A DNA stretch of 64,000 bases from assembly GCA_030762175.1 (NCBI GenBank), contig CM060831.1:30928001-30992000 (forward strand), read 5' to 3'. Under the pieces are notes generated by a model, which ran no database searches, was not told where the DNA came from, and saw only the letters and a list, made by a program, of their open reading frames with translations. Every line of letters begins with the position of its first letter. The first letter of the stretch is position 1. The translations under genes were made by a program, and so were the position numbers. This document shows, in pieces, positions 38,239-50,088 of the stretch. Source of the DNA: Metallyticus violacea (taxonomy: Eukaryota > Arthropoda > Insecta > Mantodea > Metallyticidae).

Positions 38239-38495
38239 GACCATATTATTTACTCATGGACTCAAGATCGCGGGTTCAAACAGCATTTTAGGGCGTAAAA
38301 ATCCTAAATATGGCTTCTTTCGGAAAGTAAAGCTGTAGATCCCATGCTGTAGATTTACGTCACGCAAAAGAAATTCAAGCTTGAAAGAAGAGGCCTCTAA
38401 GCAAAATTTATCGGCCGTTTTACTCCATGAATTGAATGGGATACTAAAAATCAGAGATGTTAAAGAGTGCCCTTAAATAAATAAATAAATAAATT
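38239..38495 (+). mobile_element. tRNA-headed SINE (family A), decayed head
   Basis: The A box is no longer clear, but CAAGATCGCGGGTTCAAA marks the B-box region. The body then follows the family order: GGGCGTAAAAATCCTAAATA, a TGTAGATTTACG block, GAAAGAAGAGGCCTCTAAGC, ATTGAATGGGATACT and GTTAAAGAGTGCCCTTAAAT. It ends in five AAAT units. No clear target duplication was found. Confidence 0.85.
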
Positions 38496-38644
38496 ACAGC
38501 TGCTACCAACGTTTAATGGAGTATAACAAATAATTCAGTACTTTACCCTTTACTGAGAATAATGTTTTCTCGTTTTCACAAAATCTCAATGCAAAGCGCA
38601 CATGTCGGAAATTGTAGTTCCTCCATAGTAAATATTCTAAATTA

Positions 38645-38870
38645 AAAAAAGATAGCTTTACAATTTTTCAACGTATTCCCCTCCAGTATACATGCACTTG
38701 TTCACTCTCATAATCCGTTTGGAAAATATTTCCTGTCACATCTCTCTCTTTAAAGTATGTTGCTATATATGATCCATCACCAGAAAATGTCCGCACACGA
38801 ATTTTTCCTTCGGTTTGGGAAAATGAATAGTCTCAAGGATGGGGGAGGGCAGCTAATCTGGATACGGTAG
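38645..38870 (-). pseudogene. mariner transposase C-terminal fragment
   Basis: The minus strand recovers PSLRLFIFPKPKEKFVCGHF near 38835-38775, the block that normally reads SDYFLFPKLKEK with the third catalytic Asp; the Asp position is lost. Further on, across frames, it reads FKERDVTG near 38755 and KCMYTGGEYVEKL near 38685-38650, the usual C-terminal end (KCI-x2-GGEYVEKL). About 75 codons survive. Confidence 0.7.
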
Positions 38871-40239
38871 CAACACAAGGCTACACTTAATTGTTTTTTC
38901 CGCTCAAGGGGAATTAAGAAGCAGCAAAAATATTTGAACACGAGGTGTCATTTTAGGAGAAAGCGATTTAAAAGTATTCAAACTCCAAAAATGAACAAAA
39001 ATTAGTTCTATCAATTTAGGTGTACGCCATACCACTTAAATACTCCCAAAAATCAACTAGGTTATTAATGACATTGTGAAACATTACACAGATTACATTT
39101 AATGAAACTTCTCCTTTTTGCGTTTAAAAATACTTTAAAATGGAAACCGCGTATAAAGAATTTAATATATTTTTCATTAAGGTTTTTGAGCAGTTGACAA
39201 ACGCTGAATCTAATAAAAGTGGAATTATGATAATGTTTTAAGATGTGTTATTAGTGCACAAAGTTTAAACGTGTTACCAAAGAAGTTTATTTTAAAATTG
39301 TTCACAATCCTTTATTATTAAACACTTATACTGTTTATGTTCATAAGTGAGCTGCTTTTTGAAACTTATGCTATTAAATAAATAAAAATAATTGCTGAAA
39401 ATTTTCTTAAAATTGAATGTTTTCACATTTTTATTAAACATTTGATAATGCACAATCTTCCATATTTTCCATGAACTGATTTAAGTACCTCTAATGAAAA
39501 GAAACATTTTTGCACAAGCGTCATTGAGACCTTATACCTATATATCGCGGTAACAAACCCTGTGTTTATGCAGCTGAAAAACGTGAGATACAGCAACAAA
39601 CAGATTTAACGTAGACAAACGACCTGGGCAGATAAACAACGAAGGTTGAGAGTTACAACCGGCAGGCTTTGCCTGGAAGATGTACTGCCACTTTGTGGCT
39701 TACAGATTAATCGAATTACTCTCGTGAACGATAAATAGTAATAGTATCTGCTTGCGATAGTTTAAGTGGGACCTTTAACACAATAACCTATTTCCTCTTT
39801 CATATTTTACTAAAACACTTGGAATTTTTTGGCATGTTTCAAAATTTGAAATAACGACCAATGAAAAATTACTTTTTAAAAGAAAGTTAAGAAAGCGAGC
39901 TTGGTAATATTTGTATGGTCCTGTTTTATTTCAAAATATCTTATATGAATTTCGATAACCGATTTTATTAGGCAGTTGGGAAATTAATGGAAATTTTGTA
40001 TATTATTAATTTTAAACTATAAATTTTGAATCTTTATCCACATTCATTTCTTATTTTCGAATTTTATTTTTAAATTTTAGTTTTCGTTAACTCTATTAGT
40101 GTAATTTTTAATTAAAATGTTTTGTTACACTAAACGTATTGTAATTAGATTAGGAAACAGAGATTGTATATAAATTTTCTGCAAGAATTTTAACTTGGAC
40201 ACGCTACCGCGTAAACCGCTTGAAATACTGGGGAAGCAT
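38871..40239. other. gene-free AT-rich stretch
   Basis: No supported gene or element was seen. Confidence 0.5.
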
Positions 40240-40985
40240 GAGAAAAAGCAAAGATCAGCGTTGGTTCGAAATTTTTTGAACACGTAATTTCAGCCTTGAA
40301 TATGAAAAATATCGAGCACGTCTTAGCAAACTGATGATCAACTCAGATATACATCAAACTACACAGGTTTAACAGCTTGTGATCGCTTGAAGAAAACAGG
40401 AAACGTGAAAAAAGTCATTCAAAAACTTCAAAATGGATTTCAGATGAATTAAACGAGAATCAAAAATGCATAGGCTTGACGTTTTTCACTGTTGTTGCAC
40501 AAGTCAATTTTTAATCATATTCGTAGGTGTTAGCTTACCCCTCTTTCGTCAAAATTTCTTAGGATTATCAGGAATATCCCGTCAATTCATTTTTAATGTA
40601 TTGTGATACGTGATGAAAAACGTATTCTCTACGACAATCGAAAATGGTCGACTTAATTGCTGAATCTCAATAAAGCACCGAAACACTTTGCAAAACCAAA
40701 ATAACAACAGAAGAAGATTATAGGTTTAATACGCTACATTCTTCTGCACCATGGGGACAATTGCTTCAAAGAAGCATTGTCAAGAAACAACCAGCACTAG
40801 TCTTTAGGAAAGGGTCTCTTCCTCGTGATAATGCCCGCCTACACATCTCGCAAAGAAAACTCCAGAAGCTGAATAAACCGGGCTACGAAACTTTACCTCA
40901 TCCATATTGGACGCAACCTTTCACTTATTCAAATATTTAGGCAGCTATCTGATTAATAATGTCTTAATTGACCAACAAGAAGCTT
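40240..40985 (+). pseudogene. mariner transposase pseudogene (SETMAR-like lineage)
   Basis: Plus-strand frames follow the transposase lineage that also gave vertebrate SETMAR. RWFEIF then a stop then TRNFSLEYEK lies near 40258-40310, DRLKKTGNVKKV near 40385, and IRDEKRILYDNRKWS near 40610-40650 with the first catalytic Asp retained. APKHFAKPK follows near 40680. The second motif reads LPRDNARLHIS near 40812-40845 with Asp retained, followed by LQKLNKPGYETLPHPYW. The third motif is destroyed (FTYSNI) near 40925. There are many stops. No long open frame marks this relic, so it is easily missed. Terminal repeats were not found. Confidence 0.85.
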
Positions 40986-41752
40986 AGAGAATATTTAGAA
41001 ATAACATCGTAAATGCATAAATTAGCCTGGGTCAACAGGGTTCGCTGGAGCTCTTTTCTTCGACCCTGGAAGGAAGTAGTTTGTTAAAAACTTAAAAAAT
41101 TGGTTTACCATTATATATACTACTTATGTCACACTTAATGTGGCGCTGCGCCAATTATCATCAACAACGATATCACACCACTAACCATCAAAACGAAAGG
41201 AATTGGGGAGAACACATTGCGAGTCAGACCACAGATGTACAATCAAGACTCCCGTATAGACAATTGGCAGACCTAGCCGGACTTCTTTAAGAACCAAGCA
41301 GGTAAGCAGTGGTTCCGGGTAGTAAAAGGAAGAAGATAATAGAACTCCTCATGAAATATCTGCATGATGATTGAAAAATAGAACGATAGAAAAACTACAA
41401 TCAGTGTCACAAGCAACAAAAAATAATTTCTAACGCGGAGTAGCTCAACAAGTTAGAAAAACCGGAGCTTTCCCCATAGTAGGACACATTTTCCCTTCGT
41501 GGGACACAAGGGGCTATCTTTGTCTACGTACTAAATTCAAGAAGCGAGACTCAGGACAAATTCCTTCCTTCTGGCTGCATTGTTTCCTATTCTAAGAAAA
41601 CTGCGGAGCGTTGTATTTTATGAACATGAAAATAACCGCAGTGCAAGGTCACTTCATCACCAAAATGAATGTCTGCATGATAATTCATAACGCGACTAGG
41701 GATTACAGTTATTTCCAACTGTTTTCCTGGTGTCTTTAGCTTGTGTCAGTCG
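40986..41752. other. gene-free stretch
   Basis: No supported gene or element was seen. Confidence 0.5.
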
Positions 41753-41832
41753 TGAGTTAACACAGTTAACACAGTTAAGTGTGTTATGTGTGTGTGTTAT
41801 GTTTAAGTTAACACAGTTAACTTAAACATATA
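41753..41832. repeat. GTTAACACA cluster with a 33-bp palindrome
   Basis: GAGTTAACACAGTTAACACA repeats the unit GTTAACACA in tandem at the left. After a TGTGTG stretch comes TATGTTTAAGTTAAC, loop ACA, GTTAACTTAAACATA (41798-41830), a perfect inverted repeat with 15-bp arms. Confidence 0.95.
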
Positions 41833-43860
41833 CATATTTTATAACGTAGTAACAGATATATCCTTGGGGAAAATCGGCCTGTGCTGAAAACCCGTTGGAC
41901 CACATTGGTATTTCTACTGATTAGCAAAAAAGCATAGACATCGGTTGTTTTGTCTAACAATGTTAATTTTCATTTTATTAGTGCTTTATTGAAGTTTAAA
42001 TCACAAAAGCGCCCTTGATTTCCGAATGAATCATACACCCTCAACATAACCCCTCATGTAAATGCTTTTAAGTGCACCAGCTGATGAATGGGCAGCACCG
42101 AAATCTTACCTCTTTTTGAGAGAACGGTTATCTAATCGATAAAAATAACCAGTCAAATAAATTATATGTGTGTAATAAAATGCCACAGTTCGATATAATA
42201 TTCATTATTTCCCTACATTTAGAACTCAGGTGATGTCCAAAGATTCTGGTCACCGGTGAATTATGCTAGTACTAGTCTTCCAATTCAAATTCCACTTCTA
42301 TGCGGTAAGATCCTTCACTGATGTTACTGGAATCTCGCGACGGCATCGTGAACTTGCACGCCAAGCATGCGTAGGCGAAAGAAAATCCGAAAGCGAAGCT
42401 GGTTCATAGCAATTAACACAGGTTCAGTGTTAACGTATTATAGACTGCAGGAGGAGGACATTATAACATGGATCGATGTAGCGTGTGAAACACTTCGCAC
42501 ACTAGTCTTTGATGGTGTGCGACAATCTGTGCATAGCCGATATACGCTCTGTAATCATTTTGGAAGTGAACAATTTGAACCCGTTTTATAGGTAAATGCA
42601 CAATGTGATGATCTTGTTGGGTTGGCCAAGGTTTCCTGACAAAATGAGGAACGCACGCACATAACCATATCCAAAGCGTTTTGATACTTCGATGCCCCAC
42701 AGAGCTCAAACTAAGCATTTTCGGCCATGGTCCTCTTCTTGAAAAATATCAATTGCCGTCACACAACATATTAATGCTGTTGTTGTTTTGTTTTTAGTTG
42801 TCCGGTATACCTGGTATAAACATATTAGTTTTCATTCAGTATGTGCAGTTCTCATGCCGCGTTTTATATATCTACTTAAATAACTTATTTTTTATTTTAA
42901 ATTGTTTGCTACTTCAGGTATTGCATTTTCTCCAAATGTGGCGTGTAGCAGCAACAAAAATGTTGCGAAAGCTAAAATAATGGAACAAGTGTACGTGGTG
43001 GCAGATAATAAATATCTTTGGGTCGTTAAACAATAATAGAGATAGGAATAGAGTAAGGGTGGGGCAGGACATTGGAGGAAAGAGTTCCGACACAGGTGTG
43101 TGTCTAATGTCCATGTGTATTACAGTGGTGTAGCATTTTGTTGCCAAATAAGGTAGCTGTTTGTACTTGATAAGGCTATTCACTTATTGACATTGTTGTT
43201 GTACTATTTTTACGGTTATTTCACTTAACTCTAAAGCAATAGCAAAACGATTCATTCTAAATAATGAGCCATGATGATAAAGAGAGGAAATAATTAAAAT
43301 AGCAAAATGAAAACTTTTGTTATGCCGAGAGCATATTTTATGGTAGGCGAATTTTTACTTTAATTATATGCCTTTGTGATCTATTAATAATGGAGATTGA
43401 TTTCTAACACCTAACTTTATTAATTAATTCCTTTATCTCGAAATTTAAAACTTCCTACAGTGTAATTAGAATGTACATTTTAACTATATTTTGGAATTCT
43501 ATCCGTAATTCTGTAACACGCTTTTGTTTATCCGGCCGCACAATCAAAATCGATTGTTTTCGACTACCAGTTACTTTAATGAGATTACCGCGTAAGTTTG
43601 TACGCAACAGACAGCTTTTCTTAACCACCTGCCTTCTCTTGTAAGGAACTTCTTTTATTAAATTTGCTGTCATAATCAACAGGACTGCTGCTGTTAACGA
43701 ATTTGACTCTGCTTCTCACAGCTCAACTTGTATTGGAGACATCTTAGTCGGTGTAATTCGTTCCACATATTATAGTAATCAAAGTTGTTTTCAGATAGAA
43801 ACATACTCTGTCTATCAGACTTCCATACCAAAACTTCATATTTTTACTAGGCACAACTAT
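41833..43860. other. gene-free stretch
   Basis: No supported gene. Frames at 42367-42718 on both strands and 43455-43679 (minus) are unrecognised. Confidence 0.45.
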
Positions 43861-43993
43861 ACGGGCCCGTCATAGAGTTAAGTCTGAAAGAAGAGGCCTC
43901 TTAGCAAACTTTGTTTGCCGTTTCAAGCCCTGATTTGAATAGCAAGCTAATGAAGCAATTGCCAACTCTGTTAAAGAGCGTCCGGAAATAAAA
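43861..43993 (+). mobile_element. tRNA-headed SINE (family A), 3' half
   Basis: The tRNA head is missing. The element begins near GGGCCCGTCATAGAG and keeps CTGAAAGAAGAGGCCTCTTA, GCCGTTTCAAGCCCTGATTT, then GTTAAAGAGCGTCCGGAAAT and an A-rich tail. 5' truncation is the usual outcome of incomplete reverse transcription. Confidence 0.78.
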
Positions 43994-44307
43994 GAAAATG
44001 AAAACCTAAACTAAATCATCAAAAGTGCCAATCAAAGTTTGTGCAACGAAGATCGCTTGCGATTTATTATTAACTCTTACTATAGAATTTGCAGCGATTA
44101 CCTCTGAGATTGCAATCAGAAGCCACTAAAGTTCACTTTCTTGATCTTAAAAACTTCTAAGGGATAAACAAAGCTCTGCAAAAAATATATCGGCTAACCC
44201 TGCTAAGCAATGAACATGAGAGTAAAATAATAATTGCTGAAGTACGTAGCTCGCGATCAGCACAAGAGTTAGACTTAACTCTTTATGCCTGTCGAATTGA
44301 GCTCTAT
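43994..44307. other. gene-free stretch
   Basis: Nothing supportable; the minus frame at 44147-44350 overlaps the next element and is a shadow. Confidence 0.5.
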
Positions 44308-45115
44308 AGGTGTGAAGTAAAGGATGTCTCAAAAGTAAGCAGGAATACACTCTTCTGACAAATTTTGCAATCGCATTTTCGCAGACTTGGAGTCCATTGT
44401 TGCGATAGCACGTTGGATTTCTTCTTTAAGTTCAGGAATGGTTGCTATGGATTTGCTGTAAACCTTGGACTTTATAAATCCCCAAAGATAAAAGTCACAC
44501 TGTTAAGATAGCATAGCCTTGGTGGTCAAGTGTGATCACTTGCGCGAAACCAGCCGCCCATAAATTTTCTGATATAACAAATGTATGGTTTAGCGCGCCA
44601 CATGACACGTAGTGCCATCCTACTGAAGCAACATCTCATAAACATCAAAGCCAAAGTTCATTGCTTCAAACTAGTGCCACAAAAATGTCATCTCGCGATA
44701 ATGTACACCATCGACAGTTTCTGCACTTCCGGACTCGTTTTCGAAGTACCGCCCAATAATTCCAGCGGTAATATTTTAGGCCGAGCTTCCAGTACGAGGG
44801 CGCCCACTTCTTTTGTTGTCCACCACCGAACTTGTTTAGTCAAACTTTTACACAAGTCCTTTACGTTCCGTTTGCGCGTTCCCCCCCCCCCCCCCACATA
44901 ATTTGCGCACGGTTTCAGCACCACACTCTCCGTATTTGAATATGTTTTCACGATAGTTATGCGCCCCCTCATCGTGTATTTCTCCATCACGACTAACTCA
45001 CTACTGTGAATGTGACTACTACACAAGTTTCAGACAGCGTTGCCAACTCTAGGGAACAAAATGACGCGCAAATTAAATCCTGCGTTACTTCTGAGACACC
45101 CTTCACTTTCACCCT
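44308..45115 (-). mobile_element. 0.8-kb DDE transposon with terminal inverted repeats
   Basis: The left end (44308-44338) contains AAAGGATGTCTCAAAAGTAA and the right end (45085-45115) is its inverted match, with about 24 of 31 positions agreeing (right, inverted: GAAGGGTGTCTCAGAAGTAA). Inside, on the minus strand, is a broken transposase of the DUF4817/DDE type. At about 0.8 kb it is shorter than a complete element of this sort, because the middle of the gene is compressed. The C-run at 44881-44895 falls in the coding region. No clear target duplication is visible at the outer edges. Confidence 0.8.
44329..44987 (-). pseudogene. DUF4817/DDE-type transposase pseudogene
   Basis: It starts MEKYTMRGRITIVKTY, the helix-turn-helix region of arthropod transposases with a DUF4817 head. 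VKDLCKSLTKQ follows after the C-run, which probably changed the frame. The second catalytic motif reads DGTTCHVAR (normally QDGATCHVA), with its Q turned into a stop. The third reads CDFYLWGFIKSKVY with Asp retained, followed by ATIPELKEEIQRAI and a C-terminus EECIPAYF. The stop codon (TGA, 44331-44329) lies inside the left terminal repeat. The first catalytic region is not readable. The plus frame at 44581-44901 is a shadow. Confidence 0.8.
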
Positions 45116-45408
45116 CACATGCTAATAATATCATAACCAAGCCGGAGACATTAAGGACGGACCTTCACTTAAACAGGCACTTGAAGTGGTATGAGTACTA
45201 CAAGCAAACTTCGCACTTGTTGAGCTGAATTTAATGAGCATGGTTTATAAGATAATATCAAGGACTCTTTGTCTTCACTGAATGTCTGCTTCTCGTTTTA
45301 ACTGTTGTCAGAGTCCGAAAAGGCTAATAATTTCGTAAAAGTGACTGAAAAAAATAAACTACGGCATGTACCATTTTAATTTTATCAAAATATTATTTTT
45401 ATTTTTGA
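45116..45408. other. gene-free stretch
   Basis: No supported gene or element was seen. Confidence 0.45.
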
Positions 45409-45650
45409 GTAGTGTTTAACGTTCGTTTTTACTACTGACGCACCACAGGCGGAACACTGATGATACATTAGGAAAGGGCACTTTTATAGGAAGGAAACTT
45501 CCAGGCCTAAGTTTAAGGTACCTCCCCGGCATTTGCCAGTTATGAGGACTGGAAAAAACCTCAGTCAGAGAGGACGGTCCTGGTGGGATTCGATCCCAGA
45601 CCTCCCGCTCACGAGTATGCGCCTTAATGACCTCGGCTACTCGTGGCGGT
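45409..45650 (-). mobile_element. tRNA-headed SINE (family B)
   Basis: On the minus strand the head reads GAGTAGCCGAGGTCATTAAG and then a B box GGATCGAATCC, followed by CCACCAGGACCG. The body contains CTGGCAAATGCCGGGGAGGT then ACCTTAAACTTAGGCCTGG, and ends near ACGTTAAACACT. The last 150 bp matches the copy entering the window end at 63854-64000. The head resembles a Ser/Leu-type tRNA with a long variable region rather than the head of family A. Confidence 0.8.
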
Positions 45651-48600
45651 TATATTATAAAAATCTTAAGTAATAAATGAGAACAACAAAAATATTTTGT
45701 CAGCAGTTAGATAAGTACGCCTTCATTTCTAATTTTGTAGCTAATTATAGCCTATCATTTTTGTATTATGCACTTGTTTCGAACGATAATGTGATTCAAA
45801 CTTTAAATTTTGTTTGTAGATAAAAAAATTAAATAAACACATTTTACTGTTCTTCAAGAAATCGATTGCAGCTTCATATGCCACACATTAAACAAGTTAG
45901 CGTAATATATAACTTAATATTTCTTTAACACAGACTTATAGAAACTATTATATATATTCGTTTTTATATGTCTTCAAGTTGGAAAATGCGAGTTAAAGGG
46001 AAAATAAAATAAGAAAAAATGCATTTATAAAAAATTGCCCATTTTCATTGGAATCAAAGGGAAAATCTTATTTTAAAAATATTGCGCCTATTTTAGACAC
46101 CTAAACTAACAAGTTTAAGGTCTAGTAATTATATAAAATTATAATCTCTACTGATTATCCACTCTCCAATTTCAGTATTTTGCCCCTACAATTTTTGATT
46201 TTTGAGTAAAAACAATCATATTTATAATTCAAGATGTTTGTTGGCAATTACTTCCGTCCGAGTTATACCTTCAACGGTTGATGCTACATCTACCGCGGTG
46301 AATGGAAAATACTTTTAGGGATCGGTATACTTTATGTGATTTTCTACTAACATTTATATAACTTTATAACATACAAAAGGATATAAAAATAATAAAAGCT
46401 GACATTAGGCATTTACAAAAAGGAAAGGGTATGGTACATCATGATAATGCCCATCTTCATAAAGCTAAGTCGATATAACACATACAGTTCTCACCGTTAA
46501 AGATAGAGCACTGTTTTAATTTATGTGGAAAACGATGCATATAAACCATAAAAATACAATTTAAAATATGATAAAAACTTCCGTATTTTAACACACAATT
46601 CCAGTTTTGATATCTCTAGCGTAACAAAATAATGTATATGCATATTAGGAAAAGTGTTTTGAAAATCACTTCCAACTTAATTTCCGAACTTCTAAATATT
46701 CATGTGCAAACAACTGTGTCGTGCGAATATTTATTTCGGAGGAATGCGTGCTGGTGTAGAAATTACCGTGATGGAAATCATATAATAGAGTACAGCATGG
46801 AAGCGATTCCCTGTATGGATTATATGAAAAACGTTTAAAAAATTGCACGCAAAGGGGAGGTATAAAGCATATGTTGATAGCTGCAGTGTATAAAAATCGG
46901 TTTCGATAATATTCTCGCTATTATATCCTTTTTTCGCTCCATTGCGTTCAGCGGAACAAAGGTTTTAAAAACGGTGGAAAAATGAAGAGGAGGTGATCAG
47001 CATAGCAACCGAAAGAGCAACAAGAGCAATGCTTTGGTGAAACATACTGGAAACTTCACAATAATTTTGGATCAAAATACGACAATACTTTTAAAAGATG
47101 TAGGTGAATATTGGTAGGAAAACTTAAAAGTTCTTTTCTGTTTTTTCAATAAAGTATGAAACCAGTTTCAGAGGTTCCTACAAATTAAAAACAAAGGAAA
47201 AATTTCTAGAGTTAAGACATGGCGGTACTATTTATAATAGGAAAAATAAAATAGCAACAATAATTATTATTAAAGTTTATCCTTGCCGGGCTATTTTGTC
47301 GTGATCGATGTTTTACATGAAATACGAAACGAAAACTTTCGCTGGCTCTGTGGTCTGCATAATCAGTGGACTAAAAGTGTTTGGAGAAGTAGAGGGACAG
47401 AACCACTACAAATGGGAGCGCGGGTTGGTGAGAGTGTTATGGTGCAAATATTCCCTCGTTAACTAGTAACGGATTCCATGTTTTCCTTATTTCAAAACAT
47501 CTGTCTGTCACCCAAAGATAAAACTCACGAGCCTTATTATCTGTGGAACGAGAAGGGCTTTAATAGAAAATCTTATTTCGGCAAGTTTTACTTTTGTGAA
47601 CACATGCTTATTCGATTTTTTTAAAGTCAGTCACAGAATCTGTTTCACTAAATTTCAGTACTAACTCTAATACCGACTGTTGTGTTAGAGCCAGACTGCC
47701 AGGAAACTTACGCCTAAATGACTTCCTACATGACTATCTATACTTGAATATCTCACCATTGCACAACATACTGCACTGTTAAATGAAATTACCATCTCGA
47801 CAGCACAATACAAATACCCTGCTCTATCCATATTTCTGTTGCATCTAACGAAAAGGAAAATGGTGTCACGTGTGTGGCGTGAGAAATTTCAGCGATTGGA
47901 GTAGGGTGTCCGCAGGCGGGCCGATTTCAGTTACGGGGCTTTTAAACTGCTCTCACTGTAACTGTTAAGCTTTACAAAATAAAACTGGTGAGAAACTTAA
48001 AAAACGATTACTGCGGGCAATATTAACTTTGAATATATAACAAGCGCACACTTATCTGAGCCGTAGTGCATTCCTGCCAAGCAGAACAAACATTTATATA
48101 ATGGGTGTGGAGTAACTTATGCAGTCTGAAATTCATACTGCTGGACAAATTTAAAAAAAATAGCAATAAAACAGAACTTTTAACAAGTTATTAATTTATC
48201 GCCGCCAAACTACAACCAAATGAGGCTCTTTAAGTCAGACAAAAATTCCCGGTGGCTCACTATGCTACAGGCAAGGAACGGGGATCTGCGGAAAAGAAGC
48301 AAAGCGAAAAAATGTAACGAGTTAGGACCAGCAGAGGATGCGCTGAAATTAAACGATGCAGCAACAATGTGCGATTCAGTTGGGAGAACTACAGCATGGG
48401 CAAGAAATGACTGGACGAACAGCGGACAAGATTAGCCAGAAGTGGATGGAAATGAAAAGCCTGGAGAGAATGAATTAACAACCAACATAATATTATGATA
48501 CTCGAAGGTGCCAGTAACGCAGCCTGCAGTTGTCACATTTCTTCCTTCATTGTTTTAACAAGTGTTCTAAATGTTACTGTAACTTGTTGTTACTATTAGA

Positions 48601-49836
48601 TATATGCCTCTCTTAAGGCCACACATGTTCAGAGTAAGATAAAACAAAGTAGAACCATTAGATACATCACACAAACTAATAGAATAACGAATAACAAACA
48701 AAAAGAAGATGCGTTGCAAAGCTGTTATTACTCCATGTGGAGAAATGTCCATGCTTCGTTGTTTCATTGGCTGAGGAGATACACTGATTGATATGGCATA
48801 TGAAAGCGGTGTACTGTATCTCTTTTCCAATAACCAAAGGAGACTCGCAATTTAACCTTTACAGTAGCATGATAATAAATGGAAAAAATAGAAAACCTAA
48901 TTATAAAATGTTCTAACCCAGTAGCGTAAATTATAATATTGTGAATAACCATGGGTTATTGTGTGCTTAAATTTAGATACTGGCAAGCACCTAATACTTT
49001 GTACATTCAAAAAATAATCTAAAGCCTTACTCTTTTTCCTTAATTAACTTTAAAGTTGGCTACATACATTTCTAAGCTTAGGCATCCCTTAATCCAAATA
49101 GCAAGTCTTCTCTGCGTTAAGGAGATCGTATTATTTAGCCCTTCAGTTGCTGCTTTTTATACCTGAGCTTGAATCCTTAATTAGAATAAAGTTTTTACGT
49201 GTTTTTTGCGGGAAAATAAGCTTCTAGGGAAGAAAGAGAAAATGAAGCGGAATGTGGGACAATCAACTTTGGCTAGCATTAGAGGTTGTATATCTATCTT
49301 TTCTCAAGACCACGCCCTTTAACTATGCTATAAATATGTCGGAGATATCATTTAATGTTTCGTAACTTAATAGGAACTCTTTCAAAGCCAGAAAAATTTT
49401 GTTACTACCATAATGTCATATATTTATAGAAACTAATAATAACAAAACAAATTATTATAATGAAAAGCATGTAAAAGGAATATTTAGTAGTTTAATTAAC
49501 AAAGAGAACACGCAATTGTCTCATAGAATGAGAAAAAATTAACAACTTCGAATTATTTCTGCAGGAAGCACGCTAATTCATGGTACGTTATTTCATGTTG
49601 TGAAAATTGTAAAGAAAGCAGTATTCTCTTGCCGAGTCGGAAATGAGAACTTTCTAGAACGCTAATGAAGCACAAAATGGTGCAATATCCAGTTAGTTCA
49701 ATGGAAATCTTTTTAACTCAATCTTAACATTTAGAGCTACTAGTTGCTGTAATTGAGATCATGGTTCAAAACTATCTTGTATTAAATTTGATCGGTAGGC
49801 TCGGAGAAGGATATTTTGGAATTCAGCCTTACTTCT
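45651..49836. other. gene-free stretch
   Basis: 4.2 kb of mostly AT-rich DNA. Apart from the small mariner-like motif at 46415-46480, no feature could be supported. Frames at 46632-46838, 48220-48435 and 48567-48952 are unrecognised. Confidence 0.5.
46415..46480 (+). pseudogene. possible mariner catalytic-motif fragment
   Basis: A short plus-strand reading KGKGMVHHDNAHLHKAKSI looks like the second catalytic motif of mariner (HHDNA-x-x-HKA). Nothing recognisable follows beyond a stop. Too short for certainty. Confidence 0.4.
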
Positions 49837-50088
49837 GGTCCTAGTCCTGGTGGTGTAATGGTAACCATGCTTGCCTCCTATACCCAAGATCGCGGGCTCA
49901 AATCCGGCTGGATCGATGGATTTTTAAGGCGTAAAAATACTAAATATGGCTTCCTTCCAAAGGGAAGTAAAGTCATAGATCCGTGTCGTAGATTTACGGC
50001 ACGAAAAAGAACCTCAGCTTGAAAATTTGTCGACCGTTTCACGCATGGAACGCTGATGTAAAGAGCGTCCATAAATAAACCAAATCAA
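49837..50088 (+). mobile_element. tRNA-headed SINE (family A)
   Basis: The head is well kept: GGTCCTAGTCCTGGTGGTGT, then AATGGTAACCATGCTTGCC and a B box GGCTCAAATCCGG. Body blocks GGCGTAAAAATACTAAATAT, CGTGTCGTAGATTTACGGCA and GACCGTTTCACGC are present; the segment before the final GTAAAGAGCGTCCATAAATA is shortened by about 30 bp. No clean target duplication was found. Confidence 0.88.

Noticed and set aside
42367..42591. Harbinger-like nuclease start (arginine-rich RRRKKIRKRSWF)
   Set aside because: The resemblance is limited to a basic stretch; no later motif of that family follows in any frame.
44581..44901. 106-residue plus-strand frame ending in a proline run
   Set aside because: It is the antisense of the transposase pseudogene; the proline run is just the C-tract.
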